Part shown: positions 15,341 through 22,563 of the stretch, piece after piece
Position numbering within the stretch: position 1 is the first letter of the stretch
Layout of the letters: every line of letters starts with the position of its first letter
DNA from: DSAR01 sp034437315
GTDB lineage: Bacteria; Chloroflexota; Anaerolineae; B4-G1
DNA length: 27,543 bases
Assembly (NCBI GenBank): GCA_034437315.1
Contig: DAOTUC010000272.1
Location: forward strand, 1 to 27,543
Direction of reading: 5' to 3'
Translations under genes and position numbers: made by a program
Notes under the pieces: model-generated
Database searches by the model: none
Seen by the model: only the letters and a program-made list of their open reading frames with translations
What the model was told of the DNA's origin: nothing

Positions 15341-15598
15341 ATGAAGACTGGATTGTTGTGGTTTGATGATGATACAAGCAAAGATCTGGAGGAGAAGGTG
15401 CGGCGGGCGGCCGCCCATTACGAACGCAAGTATGGCCAATCGCCGACGTTGTGCTTTGTCCATCCCAGCGCTTTGAATGGCAACGGCAATGGCAGCGGAG
15501 ATGATTCCAATCTCCAGACCGGGGGCGTGGAGGTGCGGTCGGGTCGCACTATCTTACCCGATCATTTCTGGTTAGGCGTCGCAGAGCAGAGTAGCTGA
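15341..15598 (+). CDS. hypothetical protein, 85 aa, inside the dcw cluster
   Basis: This small soluble protein begins MKTGLLWFDDDTSKDLEEK and continues with a helical stretch and QSPTLCFVHPSAL. A low-complexity linker of alternating Asn and Gly (near 48-56) follows, then the C-terminal segment VRSGRTILPDHFWLGV. An SD (GAGAAAGGGG, 15328-15337) precedes ATG 15341, and the gene fits tightly between mraY (16 nt) and murD (4 nt), so it is surely expressed with them. I recognise no domain of known function. It recalls small uncharacterised proteins of Chloroflexota genomes, which is memory-based and unverified. The single Cys and the FVHPS block are candidates for conserved sites. Confidence 0.75.
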   Translation: MKTGLLWFDDDTSKDLEEKVRRAAAHYERKYGQSPTLCFVHPSALNGNGNGSGDDSNLQTGGVEVRSGRTILPDHFWLGVAEQSS

Positions 15599-15602
15599 GC
15601 TT

Positions 15603-17027
15603 TTGAGATCACAAACTGATTCGCCGTTTAAAATTCGCGGTTCGCACGTTACCATTTTAGGACTGGCGCGACAGGGCAGGGCGCTGGCCCGTTACCTGGC
15701 GCAGAATGGCGCACAGGTCACCGTGTCTGATTTGCGCGACGAGGAAGCGCTGGCCGAGACGTTGGATGAGTTGGCCGGCCTGCCGATCCGTTACGTCCTG
15801 GGCGCCCACCCGTTGAGCCTCCTGGACGGCGTAGACCTGCTGTGCCTCAGCGGCGGGGTGCCGTTGGAAATTCCCGTCGTCGAGGAGGCCCGGCGGCGCG
15901 ACGTCCCATTGAGCAACGACGCCCAGATATTCCTGGAGCGCTGTCCCGCCCCGGTGATCGGCGTCACCGGATCGGCCGGCAAGACGACGACGACGACGCT
16001 GGTGGGCGAGATGTGCCGTCGCTTTATGGACACGCCGGCGGCCCTGACCTCAGCGCGCGTGTGGGTCGGCGGCAACATCGGCAACCCGCTCATCGCGGAT
16101 CTGGACGCTATCGGACCGGACGATTGGGTGGTGATGGAGCTTTCGAGTTTCCAACTGGAATTGATGAGCGCCAGCCCCCACGTCGCGGCAGTGCTCAACA
16201 TCACGCCCAACCACCTGGACCGGCACAAGACGATGGCGGCCTACATCGCAGCCAAGCGAAACATCGTGGCGCATCAGGCGCGGGACGACGTGGCGGTTTT
16301 GGGCTACGACGACGCCAACGCACGGGCGTTGGCGATCGAGACGGCGGCCCGGTTGCTCTGGTTCAGCGGCGGGGCCGAGGTGGAGGCGGGAGCCTTCAAG
16401 ACGAACGGCGACTTGACGTTGCGCTGGGACGGGGTCGATCAGCGGATCTGTGACGCATCGGAAGTGGCGCTGCGCGGCCCTCATAACCTGTTGAACGTGT
16501 TGGCGGCCTCGACGCTGGCCCGGATAGCTGGCGTACCGGTGGACGTGATGCGCGATGTCGCGACGACGTTCACGGGGGTCGAGCACCGATTGGAATTGGT
16601 GCGCGAGCTGAACGGGATTCAGTGGTTTGACGATTCGATCGCCACCGCCCCAGAACGGACGCTGGCGGCCCTGCGCTCCTTCGATGAGCCCATCCTGTTG
16701 CTCGCCGGGGGTCGGGATAAGCAATTGCCCTGGGAACCGTTCGCCGAGATGGCGGCCCGCCGGGTGCGACGGTTGATCACCTTCGGCGAGGCCGGACCGA
16801 TGATCGCCCAGGTCATCGAACGGCAGCGACGGAAAGAGAAGCAGGAAAACGTGACGTTGGAGGAGATCACGCAGGTCGAGACGCTGGAGGCGGCGGTGGA
16901 GGCGGCCGCTCGTCTGGCCCGTCGGGGGGACGTGGTATTGCTATCGCCGGGCGGGACCAGTTTCGACGCTTTCCGCGATTTCGCCGAACGGGGCGATCGC
17001 TTCAAGGCATTGGTTCAGCAATTGTAG
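15603..17027 (+). CDS. murD: MurD, UDP-MurNAc-L-Ala D-glutamate ligase
   Basis: The 474-residue Mur ligase adds D-Glu to UDP-MurNAc-L-Ala. The N-terminal Rossmann-like domain has HVTILGLARQGRALARYLA and LSGGVPLEIPVV. The P-loop is GVTGSAGKT at 120-128, with VVMELSSFQLELM and NITPNHLDRHKTMAAYIAAK, all typical of MurD. The C-terminal domain has WFDDSIATAPERTLAAL and ILLLAGGRDKQLPWE. The start is TTG 15603, 4 nt after the preceding stop, because no ATG or GTG lies before the Rossmann motif. The SD is weak, so coupling to the 85-residue gene is likely. Confidence 0.94.
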   Translation: MRSQTDSPFKIRGSHVTILGLARQGRALARYLAQNGAQVTVSDLRDEEALAETLDELAGLPIRYVLGAHPLSLLDGVDLLCLSGGVPLEIPVVEEARRRDVPLSNDAQIFLERCPAPVIGVTGSAGKTTTTTLVGEMCRRFMDTPAALTSARVWVGGNIGNPLIADLDAIGPDDWVVMELSSFQLELMSASPHVAAVLNITPNHLDRHKTMAAYIAAKRNIVAHQARDDVAVLGYDDANARALAIETAARLLWFSGGAEVEAGAFKTNGDLTLRWDGVDQRICDASEVALRGPHNLLNVLAASTLARIAGVPVDVMRDVATTFTGVEHRLELVRELNGIQWFDDSIATAPERTLAALRSFDEPILLLAGGRDKQLPWEPFAEMAARRVRRLITFGEAGPMIAQVIERQRRKEKQENVTLEEITQVETLEAAVEAAARLARRGDVVLLSPGGTSFDAFRDFAERGDRFKALVQQL

Positions 17028-17052
17028 ATTTGAAAAGGCCGGAGGAGAAGCT

Positions 17053-18306
17053 ATGACGGCGCTCGCGAAGCGTAAGAAATCGAGCGAAAAGAGTGGTTGG
17101 TCGCTGGGCGATCTGGATTACGGCTTGATCCTGCCTGTGGCCGGCCTGCTCGTCGTTGGCCTGATGATGGTCTACAGCGCCACCTTTGATTGGTCATATC
17201 AGGTCTATGGAGATAGCTTCCACATCGCCTCCCGGCAGTTCCTGTGGGTGGGGCTGGGCGTCATCGTGATGGCGGCGGTCGCGGCGGCGCCCTACGACCG
17301 CTGGGAAGAATGGGCCGTGCCGGTGATGGGCGTCGCGCTTCTGCTCTTGATTTTAGTGCTCATCTTTGGTGAAGAGCGCTTCGGCGCCAAACGCTCCTTC
17401 CTAAACGGCTCGATTCAGCCCAGTGAGTTGGCCAAGTTGGCGATGGTGATTTACGTCGCCGCCTGGTTGTCGTCTAAAGGGGAACAGATTCGGGACGTCA
17501 CTTATGGACTGGCGCCGTTCGCGGTGTTGATCGGCCTGTTATCCGGCCTGATCGTCATGCAGCCGGACGTCAGCACGGCGATCTTGATCGTCTTGACCGC
17601 GTTGGCGATTTTCTTCTTCGCCGGCGCCGACATTTTCCAGCTAATCATCAGCGGAGTGGTGGGCGGTTTCACGTTTTACCTGTTGATCAATCAACTGCCG
17701 CACGCGCAACAGCGCTTGAGCGATTATCTGTTGACCTGGGAAGATCCGATGAGCGTTGGTCACCATACCCAACACGCCCTGATCGCGCTGGGAAGCGGGG
17801 GGATGTTCGGGGTGGGCCTGGGACAGGGGCAGCAGAAATTAGGGTATCTGCCGGCCCCGCACACCGACTCGATCTTCGCCGTGTTGGGCGAGGAACTGGG
17901 GTTGTTCGGTTGTCTGCTGGTGATTGGCCTGTTCGTCCTGTTCGCCTTTCGGGGTTTCAAGATCGCGATGGAAGCGCCCAACGCTTTCGCGGCCTTGATG
18001 GCGTGCGGGGTCACGATCTGGCTTTCGTTTCAAGCGTTGGTCAACATCGGGGTGATGACGGGCCTGGCCCCTTTTACCGGCGTTGCGTTGCCCTTTGTCA
18101 GCGCCGGCGGTTCGGCGATGGTGGTATCGTTGGCCGGCGTGGGGCTGTTGTTGAGTGTGTCGAGAGGTAAATCGCTTGGAAAACGACGCAAAAAACGAGG
18201 GACGGGGCGGCGCGCGAATCTGGATCGCCGGTGGGGGAACCGGGGGACACGTGTACCCGGCGCTCGCCGTCGTTCAGGCGTTAAGCGCTCGAAACGCCGC
18301 AAGTGA
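17053..18306 (+). CDS. ftsW: FtsW, SEDS-family septal peptidoglycan glycosyltransferase
   Basis: The 417-residue protein polymerises lipid II at the septum with its partner class B PBP. About ten membrane segments lie between ~25 and 375. SEDS motifs include KRSFLNGSIQPSELAKLAMV, MQPDVSTA, GVGLGQGQQKLGYLPAPHTD, FAVLGEELGL and LPFVSAGGSAMV. ATG 17053 has a GGAGGAGAAG SD. The last ~46 residues after VSRG form an extremely basic tail (22 Lys/Arg, one acidic residue). That tail is encoded in DNA that also encodes the start of MurG in another frame (131-bp overlap). It may be a genuine cytoplasmic tail or result from a lost stop or a sequencing frameshift near 18165. Confidence 0.93.
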   Translation: MTALAKRKKSSEKSGWSLGDLDYGLILPVAGLLVVGLMMVYSATFDWSYQVYGDSFHIASRQFLWVGLGVIVMAAVAAAPYDRWEEWAVPVMGVALLLLILVLIFGEERFGAKRSFLNGSIQPSELAKLAMVIYVAAWLSSKGEQIRDVTYGLAPFAVLIGLLSGLIVMQPDVSTAILIVLTALAIFFFAGADIFQLIISGVVGGFTFYLLINQLPHAQQRLSDYLLTWEDPMSVGHHTQHALIALGSGGMFGVGLGQGQQKLGYLPAPHTDSIFAVLGEELGLFGCLLVIGLFVLFAFRGFKIAMEAPNAFAALMACGVTIWLSFQALVNIGVMTGLAPFTGVALPFVSAGGSAMVVSLAGVGLLLSVSRGKSLGKRRKKRGTGRRANLDRRWGNRGTRVPGARRRSGVKRSKRRK

Positions 18307-19306
18307 GCGCGTCACATACGTCGGCGGCATCGGCGGCGTTGAAGAGAAACTGGTACAGCGGGCGGGCGTTCGTTTCGTGGGGATACCCGCCGGCGGGATG
18401 CACGGAATCGCCCCGACGCGGGCGCTAAAGAACCTGATCAAGTTAATACGGGGATTTTGGGCCGCTTACCGGCTGGGCCGCCACGAGCGACCGGACGTTC
18501 TGCTGGCGACCGGCGGGTACGCCAGCGCGCCCGTGGCGTTGGCCGCCTGGGCGTTGCGCGCGCCGATTCTGGTCTACCTGCCCGACATTGAGCCCGGCCT
18601 GGCGGTTCGCTTCATAGCGCGCCTGGCAGCGCGGGCGGCGGTGACAGTCGAGGAAGCCGGCGCTCACTTGCCGGCCCGCAAGGTGGTCGTCACCGGTTAT
18701 CCGGTGCGGGCTTCGTTCTATGATCTGGATCGCGCGGCGTCCAGATCCGCGCTAAACCTGGATCCGGACGCGCCAGCGCTCCTGGTGATGGGCGGGAGCC
18801 GCGGGGCGCGCAGCATCAATCAGGCGCTTTGCCAGGTCTTGGAACCGATGCTGGAATTGACGCAGGTGGTGCACGTAAGCGGCGAACTGGATTGGCCCTG
18901 GGTCTCGGAGAGACGGGAAGCGCTGCTGCCGGCGCTTCGGACGCGCTACCGGGCCTTTCCCTACTTGCACGAGATTGGGCATGCGCTCGCCGCGGCTGAT
19001 TTGGCTGTCTGCCGCGCCGGTGCGATGACGCTGGGGGAATTACCGTTTTTCGGCTTGCCGGCGGTTTTGGTTCCCTACCCCCACGCCTGGCGCTACCAGC
19101 GGGTCAACGCGGAGTGGTTGGCCGGACGGGGAGCGGCGATATCGCTGGCGGACGAGCGCTTGCCGGAGATGTTGTTGCCGACCGTGCGCCGCCTGTTAAA
19201 CGAGCCGTCCGCCCTATCCGAAATGTCCCGGCGGATGGCGGCGTTGGCCCAACCGGACGCGGCGTCTCGGTTAGCGGATGAATTGCTTGAATTGTCGAGT
19301 TTATAG
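18176..19306 (+). CDS. murG: MurG, lipid II synthase (GlcNAc transferase)
   Basis: The 376-residue glycosyltransferase transfers GlcNAc from UDP-GlcNAc to lipid I at the inner membrane surface. The N-terminal loop IAGGGTGGHVYPALAVV, the second-domain loop VMGGSRGARSIN and the donor-binding CRAGAMTLGELPFFGLP are all present. The usual HEQNxxPG loop reads YLPDIEPGLA here. TTG 18176 is chosen because GAGAGG (18162-18167) sits 8 nt upstream; GTG 18155 would be 7 codons longer and has no such SD. The first ~43 codons overlap the end of ftsW in another frame. The reading frame is otherwise intact and full length. Confidence 0.9.
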   Translation: MENDAKNEGRGGARIWIAGGGTGGHVYPALAVVQALSARNAASERVTYVGGIGGVEEKLVQRAGVRFVGIPAGGMHGIAPTRALKNLIKLIRGFWAAYRLGRHERPDVLLATGGYASAPVALAAWALRAPILVYLPDIEPGLAVRFIARLAARAAVTVEEAGAHLPARKVVVTGYPVRASFYDLDRAASRSALNLDPDAPALLVMGGSRGARSINQALCQVLEPMLELTQVVHVSGELDWPWVSERREALLPALRTRYRAFPYLHEIGHALAAADLAVCRAGAMTLGELPFFGLPAVLVPYPHAWRYQRVNAEWLAGRGAAISLADERLPEMLLPTVRRLLNEPSALSEMSRRMAALAQPDAASRLADELLELSSL

Positions 19307-19332
19307 TTGTAGCTACTTGATGGGAGGCGAAT

Positions 19333-19893
19333 ATGATACCCATACATACGGTCTTTGGCGCATTTCTGATCTTCTTCTCGTTGATTGGGAGCTTGCGCGG
19401 CTGGGCCAAGGAAATAATCGTAAGCTTTAGCGTGATTCTGGCGTTATTTGTAGAGCACGTCTTGCTCTTCTTCCTGCCGCCGGTGAGGGCGCTTTTCGAC
19501 AATATGGCGCCACAGAGTCAATTTTACGTGCGCTCGACCGTCTTGATCATCATCACCATCTTCGGATATGCCAGCCCGACCCTGGCCTCCCAATTGGGAG
19601 CCAAGATCGCCCGCGATCGGCTTGAGGACCTTTTGTTGGGTTTCTTCCTCGGGTTGTTCAACGGCTTTCTCATCGTCGGCACAGTGCTCTTCTTCCTCCA
19701 GGCGGTGAATTACGGCGTTCCGGCCGATCAACCGGGCGCTCCGGGGATATGGGGCGTCTTACCGCCGGTGCCAGACTCGCCGTCGGCGAACTTGATGGCC
19801 TTTATGCCGCCGGCATTGATTCAGAGATCGGTCGCGGCCCTATATATCGCGGTGGCGGCGGCCTTCGTGTTCGTGCTCATCGTGTTTATCTAG
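19333..19893 (+). CDS. CvpA-like integral membrane protein
   Basis: The 186-residue hydrophobic protein has four or five membrane segments (about 5-18, 25-48, 64-82, 97-122 and 165-186) and almost no soluble part except a Pro-rich loop at ~128-155. The N-terminal pattern 'GSLRGWAKEIIVSFSVILALF' (split over residues ~19-39) resembles the CvpA/colicin V production family, where GxxRGxxKE near the first membrane segment is usual. The molecular function of that family is unclear. A GGGAGG SD (19321-19326) precedes ATG 19333. It lies between murG and murC, 26 nt from each, so an envelope role is plausible but unproven. Confidence 0.6.
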   Translation: MIPIHTVFGAFLIFFSLIGSLRGWAKEIIVSFSVILALFVEHVLLFFLPPVRALFDNMAPQSQFYVRSTVLIIITIFGYASPTLASQLGAKIARDRLEDLLLGFFLGLFNGFLIVGTVLFFLQAVNYGVPADQPGAPGIWGVLPPVPDSPSANLMAFMPPALIQRSVAALYIAVAAAFVFVLIVFI

Positions 19894-19918
19894 CGGGGCG
19901 GATGAAAGGCGGTCCAAA

Positions 19919-21364
19919 GTGGCGAAGTCGTTTCGCGCGAGACGCATCCACTTGATCGGCGTCGGTGGGACGGGGATTTCGGCCATTGCGCGGGTGTTGA
20001 TGGAACAGGGCGCGCTCGTCTCCGGTTCTGACCTGAAGCGCTCGCCGGCGGCCGAGGCGTTGGCCCGCGATGGGGCCCAGATTTTCGTCGGTCATCGAGC
20101 GGAGCAGGTGAACGGCGCCGACCTGGTCGTCACATCGTCCGCCGTGCCCGATTCCAACGTAGAGGTGCAGGCCGCCCAGGCGGCCGACATCCCGGTCTTC
20201 AAGCGCCCCGCCTTCCTGCCCCGGTTGGTGGATGGTCACGAAGTTATCGCTATCGCCGGGACGAAGGGCAAGACGACGACGACGGCCATGTTGGCCTCAA
20301 TCTTGATGAAAGCTGGCCGGGACCCGTCGTTCATCGTGGGCGGGATCGTCACCGGGCTGGGGACGAACGCCCGCGCCGGGGAGGAGGGAGGGCTCTTCGT
20401 CATCGAGGCGGACGAGTATGAGCGCACCTTTCTATCTTTGTCGCCCCACGCGGCGGTGGTGACGAACGTGGCGCACGATCACCCGGATTGTTATCCCACG
20501 TTCGACGACGTGCGGGCGGCCTTTGAGGATTTCGCCGCGTTGATCCCGGCCGACGGGCTCCTGGTTTGCGCCTGGGACAATCCGGTCGCGCGCGCGATCG
20601 GCGAACGACGGCGGGCCGCGAACCTCGACGGAGAGGGGGAAGTGCGCTTCTTCGGCGCGAGCGAGGGGGCGGAGTGGCGGGTCGAGGACGCGCGTCCCAA
20701 TTTCATCGGAGGAATCGATTGCCTGGTGACGCGCCGCGGGGAGACGTTGGGCCTTTTGCGCTTGCGCCTGCCGGGGGTCTACAATGCGCTGAACGCGCTC
20801 GCCGCCCTGGTAGTGACTGATTTCCTCGGCGTCCCGTTCAACACGGCGCGGGAGGCGTTGACCGCTTTCCAGGGCGTCGCGCGGCGCTTCGAGTTCAAGG
20901 GAGAGGTGGGCGGCGTGACCGTAATCGACGATTACGCCCATCACCCGCTGGCGATCCGGGCCGCGCTCTCGGCCGCCCGCCAGCGCTTCCCAGACCAACC
21001 GGTGTGGGCGGTGTGGCAGCCTCACACTTACAGTCGAACCAAGACGTTGCTGGATGAGTTCGCGCAGGCGTTTGGCATGGCCGATCACGTGATCGTGTTG
21101 CCCATCTACGCCCCGCCGGGCGGCCGGGATCGGGACGCGCGCCCCGCCGTCACCAGCGCCGAGGTGGTCGCCCTGATGCGCCATCCAGACGCCCGTTGCG
21201 CGGCCTCCCTGGAGGAAGCGATGGTCTGGTTGGGCACCGAGGCCCGATCGGGCGACGTGGTGCTGACGTTGAGCGCCGGTGATGGTAATCAGGTCGGCGA
21301 GTGGTTGTTGTGCGCGCTGAAAGACGGCGGAGCGAAAGGTGCGGGCGCGAGGAAGGGGGGATAA
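19919..21364 (+). CDS. murC: MurC, UDP-MurNAc L-alanine ligase
   Basis: The 481-residue cytoplasmic ligase adds the first L-Ala of the stem peptide. The N-terminal domain has HLIGVGGTGISAIARVL and VSGSDLKRS. The P-loop is GTKGKTTTT at 114-122, where most MurC enzymes have GTHGKTTTT. EADEYERTF and NVAHDHPDCYPT follow in the central domain. The C-terminal domain has VIDDYAHHP, WQPHTYSRTKTLLDEF and LPIYAPPGGRD. GTG 19919 is the start, with AAAGGCGG 7 nt upstream; the nearby ATG at 19902 is in another frame. The Mpl family is the main alternative, but the cluster position favours MurC. The stop overlaps the next gene (TAATG). Confidence 0.92.
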   Translation: MAKSFRARRIHLIGVGGTGISAIARVLMEQGALVSGSDLKRSPAAEALARDGAQIFVGHRAEQVNGADLVVTSSAVPDSNVEVQAAQAADIPVFKRPAFLPRLVDGHEVIAIAGTKGKTTTTAMLASILMKAGRDPSFIVGGIVTGLGTNARAGEEGGLFVIEADEYERTFLSLSPHAAVVTNVAHDHPDCYPTFDDVRAAFEDFAALIPADGLLVCAWDNPVARAIGERRRAANLDGEGEVRFFGASEGAEWRVEDARPNFIGGIDCLVTRRGETLGLLRLRLPGVYNALNALAALVVTDFLGVPFNTAREALTAFQGVARRFEFKGEVGGVTVIDDYAHHPLAIRAALSAARQRFPDQPVWAVWQPHTYSRTKTLLDEFAQAFGMADHVIVLPIYAPPGGRDRDARPAVTSAEVVALMRHPDARCAASLEEAMVWLGTEARSGDVVLTLSAGDGNQVGEWLLCALKDGGAKGAGARKGG

Positions 21365-21564
21365 TGGATCATTATACGTGGGATGATGAAGAAAAAGATG
21401 AAGAAGAGAACCAGCGGGGCAGATTGCAACGCCGATTGAAGCGGGTCAAGAAGCGCAAACAGATCCAGGAAGGCTTCCAATTTGAGAGCGAATCGGTCGC
21501 TTTGCGGATGCGGTTGGTCCATATCGAACGCCGCGCCGATCCCGAGGCGCCGCGTGAACGCTAG
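21364..21564 (+). CDS. small charged hypothetical protein, 66 aa
   Basis: The protein begins MDHYTWDDEEKDEEENQ, then turns strongly basic (RLQRRLKRVKKRKQIQEG), and ends with a mixed helix. The charge changes from about ten acidic residues in the first 16 to a Lys/Arg block. It is probably an extended helix or nucleic acid- or partner-binding peptide. I recognise no family. ATG 21364 overlaps the murC stop (TAATG), preceded by AGGAAGGGGGG, a strong SD. Its end overlaps the murB GTG start by 11 bp. This tight packing on both sides is the main reason to accept it as a real gene. Confidence 0.65.
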   Translation: MDHYTWDDEEKDEEENQRGRLQRRLKRVKKRKQIQEGFQFESESVALRMRLVHIERRADPEAPRER

Positions 21565-22555
21565 TCGCGATCTGGAAGGATTGGTTGCGGCGCTAGGGCC
21601 GCGCGTCCGGCGGAACGAGGCGTTGGCCAATTATACCGCGATGCGAATCGGGGGCCCGGCCGACCTGTTGCTCGTCTGCGAGAGCGCGGACGAGGTGGTC
21701 CGGGCGGTCAAGTTGGCCCGTCAATACGGCGTGGACTTTCGCTTGCTGGGCGGGGGTTGTAACGTGTTGGTTTCAGATAGCGGCGTGCGGGGGTTGGTGA
21801 TTGTCAATGCCTCTATGAGAGCCTCACGGAGGGTCTCCGCGCGCATCGTGTTTGAGGCGGACGCGCGGCCGGCCTGTAGGCAAGCTTGTCTGCCAAGGCA
21901 CAGGCAGGCCGGTCAAGCGGTGGAAGGGATGGACTATGTGCAGGCGGAGGCTGGCGCGCCGTTGACCCTATTAGCCCGCGAGACGGTCGAGCGTGGGTTG
22001 GCGGGGCTGGAGTGGGCGGCTGGTTTGCCCGGCGCCGTGGGCGGCGCGGTAGTCGGCAATGCGGGCGCTTTCGGCGGAGACGTCGCGGGAGTGTTAAGCA
22101 GCGCGACCGTTCTCGACCCGTATGGAGAGATCGTCGAGCGACCGAATGCGTGGTTTGAATTTACCTACCGGGGCAGCCGCTTGAAACAGCCCGATAACCG
22201 GACGATTGTCCTGGCGGCGACATTCACTTTGACGCCGGGCGATCGGGAGGAATTGGCTGCACGGGCTGAGGAGTACGTGACGTGGCGCAAGACGCGCCAC
22301 CCGCTGGGCGCGACGATGGGCTCCACCTTCAAGAACCCATCGGGTTATCACGCCGGGCGTTTGATCGAGCACGCCGGGTTGTTGGGGTATCGAGTCGGCG
22401 GGGCGCAGGTTTCGGAGAAGCACGGCAATTTCTTGATCAACACCGGAGACGCCACGGCGGCCGACGTGTTAAGGTTGATTGAGCGGATCCGGGAGGTCGT
22501 GCAACGTCGCTTCGGCGTGACGTTGGAACTGGAGATCCAGTTGTTGGGGCGCTAG
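21554..22555 (+). CDS. murB: MurB, UDP-N-acetylenolpyruvoylglucosamine reductase
   Basis: The 333-residue FAD enzyme reduces UDP-GlcNAc-enolpyruvate to UDP-MurNAc. FAD-binding motifs YTAMRIGGPADLL and LGGGCNVLVSDSGVRGL are present, then GLEWAAGLPGAVGGAVVGNAGAFGGD split over ~145-175, YRGSRL, and GSTFKNPSGYHAGRLIEHAG with the catalytic-type Ser. The end is LELEIQLLGR with the conserved Glu. GTG 21554 with GAGG 6 nt upstream is chosen; the open frame extends further 5' but overlaps the 66-residue gene. Residues ~87-95 and ~106-120 are extra compared with the family and correspond to two palindromic DNA repeats read in frame. Both fall in a surface-loop region before VQAEAGAPL, so activity may be kept. 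Confidence 0.92.
   Translation: MNASRDLEGLVAALGPRVRRNEALANYTAMRIGGPADLLLVCESADEVVRAVKLARQYGVDFRLLGGGCNVLVSDSGVRGLVIVNASMRASRRVSARIVFEADARPACRQACLPRHRQAGQAVEGMDYVQAEAGAPLTLLARETVERGLAGLEWAAGLPGAVGGAVVGNAGAFGGDVAGVLSSATVLDPYGEIVERPNAWFEFTYRGSRLKQPDNRTIVLAATFTLTPGDREELAARAEEYVTWRKTRHPLGATMGSTFKNPSGYHAGRLIEHAGLLGYRVGGAQVSEKHGNFLINTGDATAADVLRLIERIREVVQRRFGVTLELEIQLLGR
21817..21837. repeat. short palindromic repeat inside murB (1)
   Basis: GAGAGCCTC (21817-21825) and GAGGGTCTC (21829-21837) pair at eight of nine positions around a 3-nt ACG loop. It encodes part of the extra segment SMRASRRVS in MurB. The multiple-of-three insertion keeps the frame. Confidence 0.5.
21869..21912. repeat. palindromic repeat inside murB (2), read in frame
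   Basis: The arms CCGGCCTG (21869-21876) and CAGGCCGG (21905-21912) are perfect complements. GGCA/TGCC (21879-21882, 21891-21894) pair inside. It encodes residues ~106-120 (PACRQACLPRHRQAG), a Cys/Arg-rich stretch unlike the rest of MurB and not expected in the family. It resembles in-frame palindromic elements such as the Rickettsia RPE. Confidence 0.6.
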
Positions 22556-22563
22556 GAGGGCGG

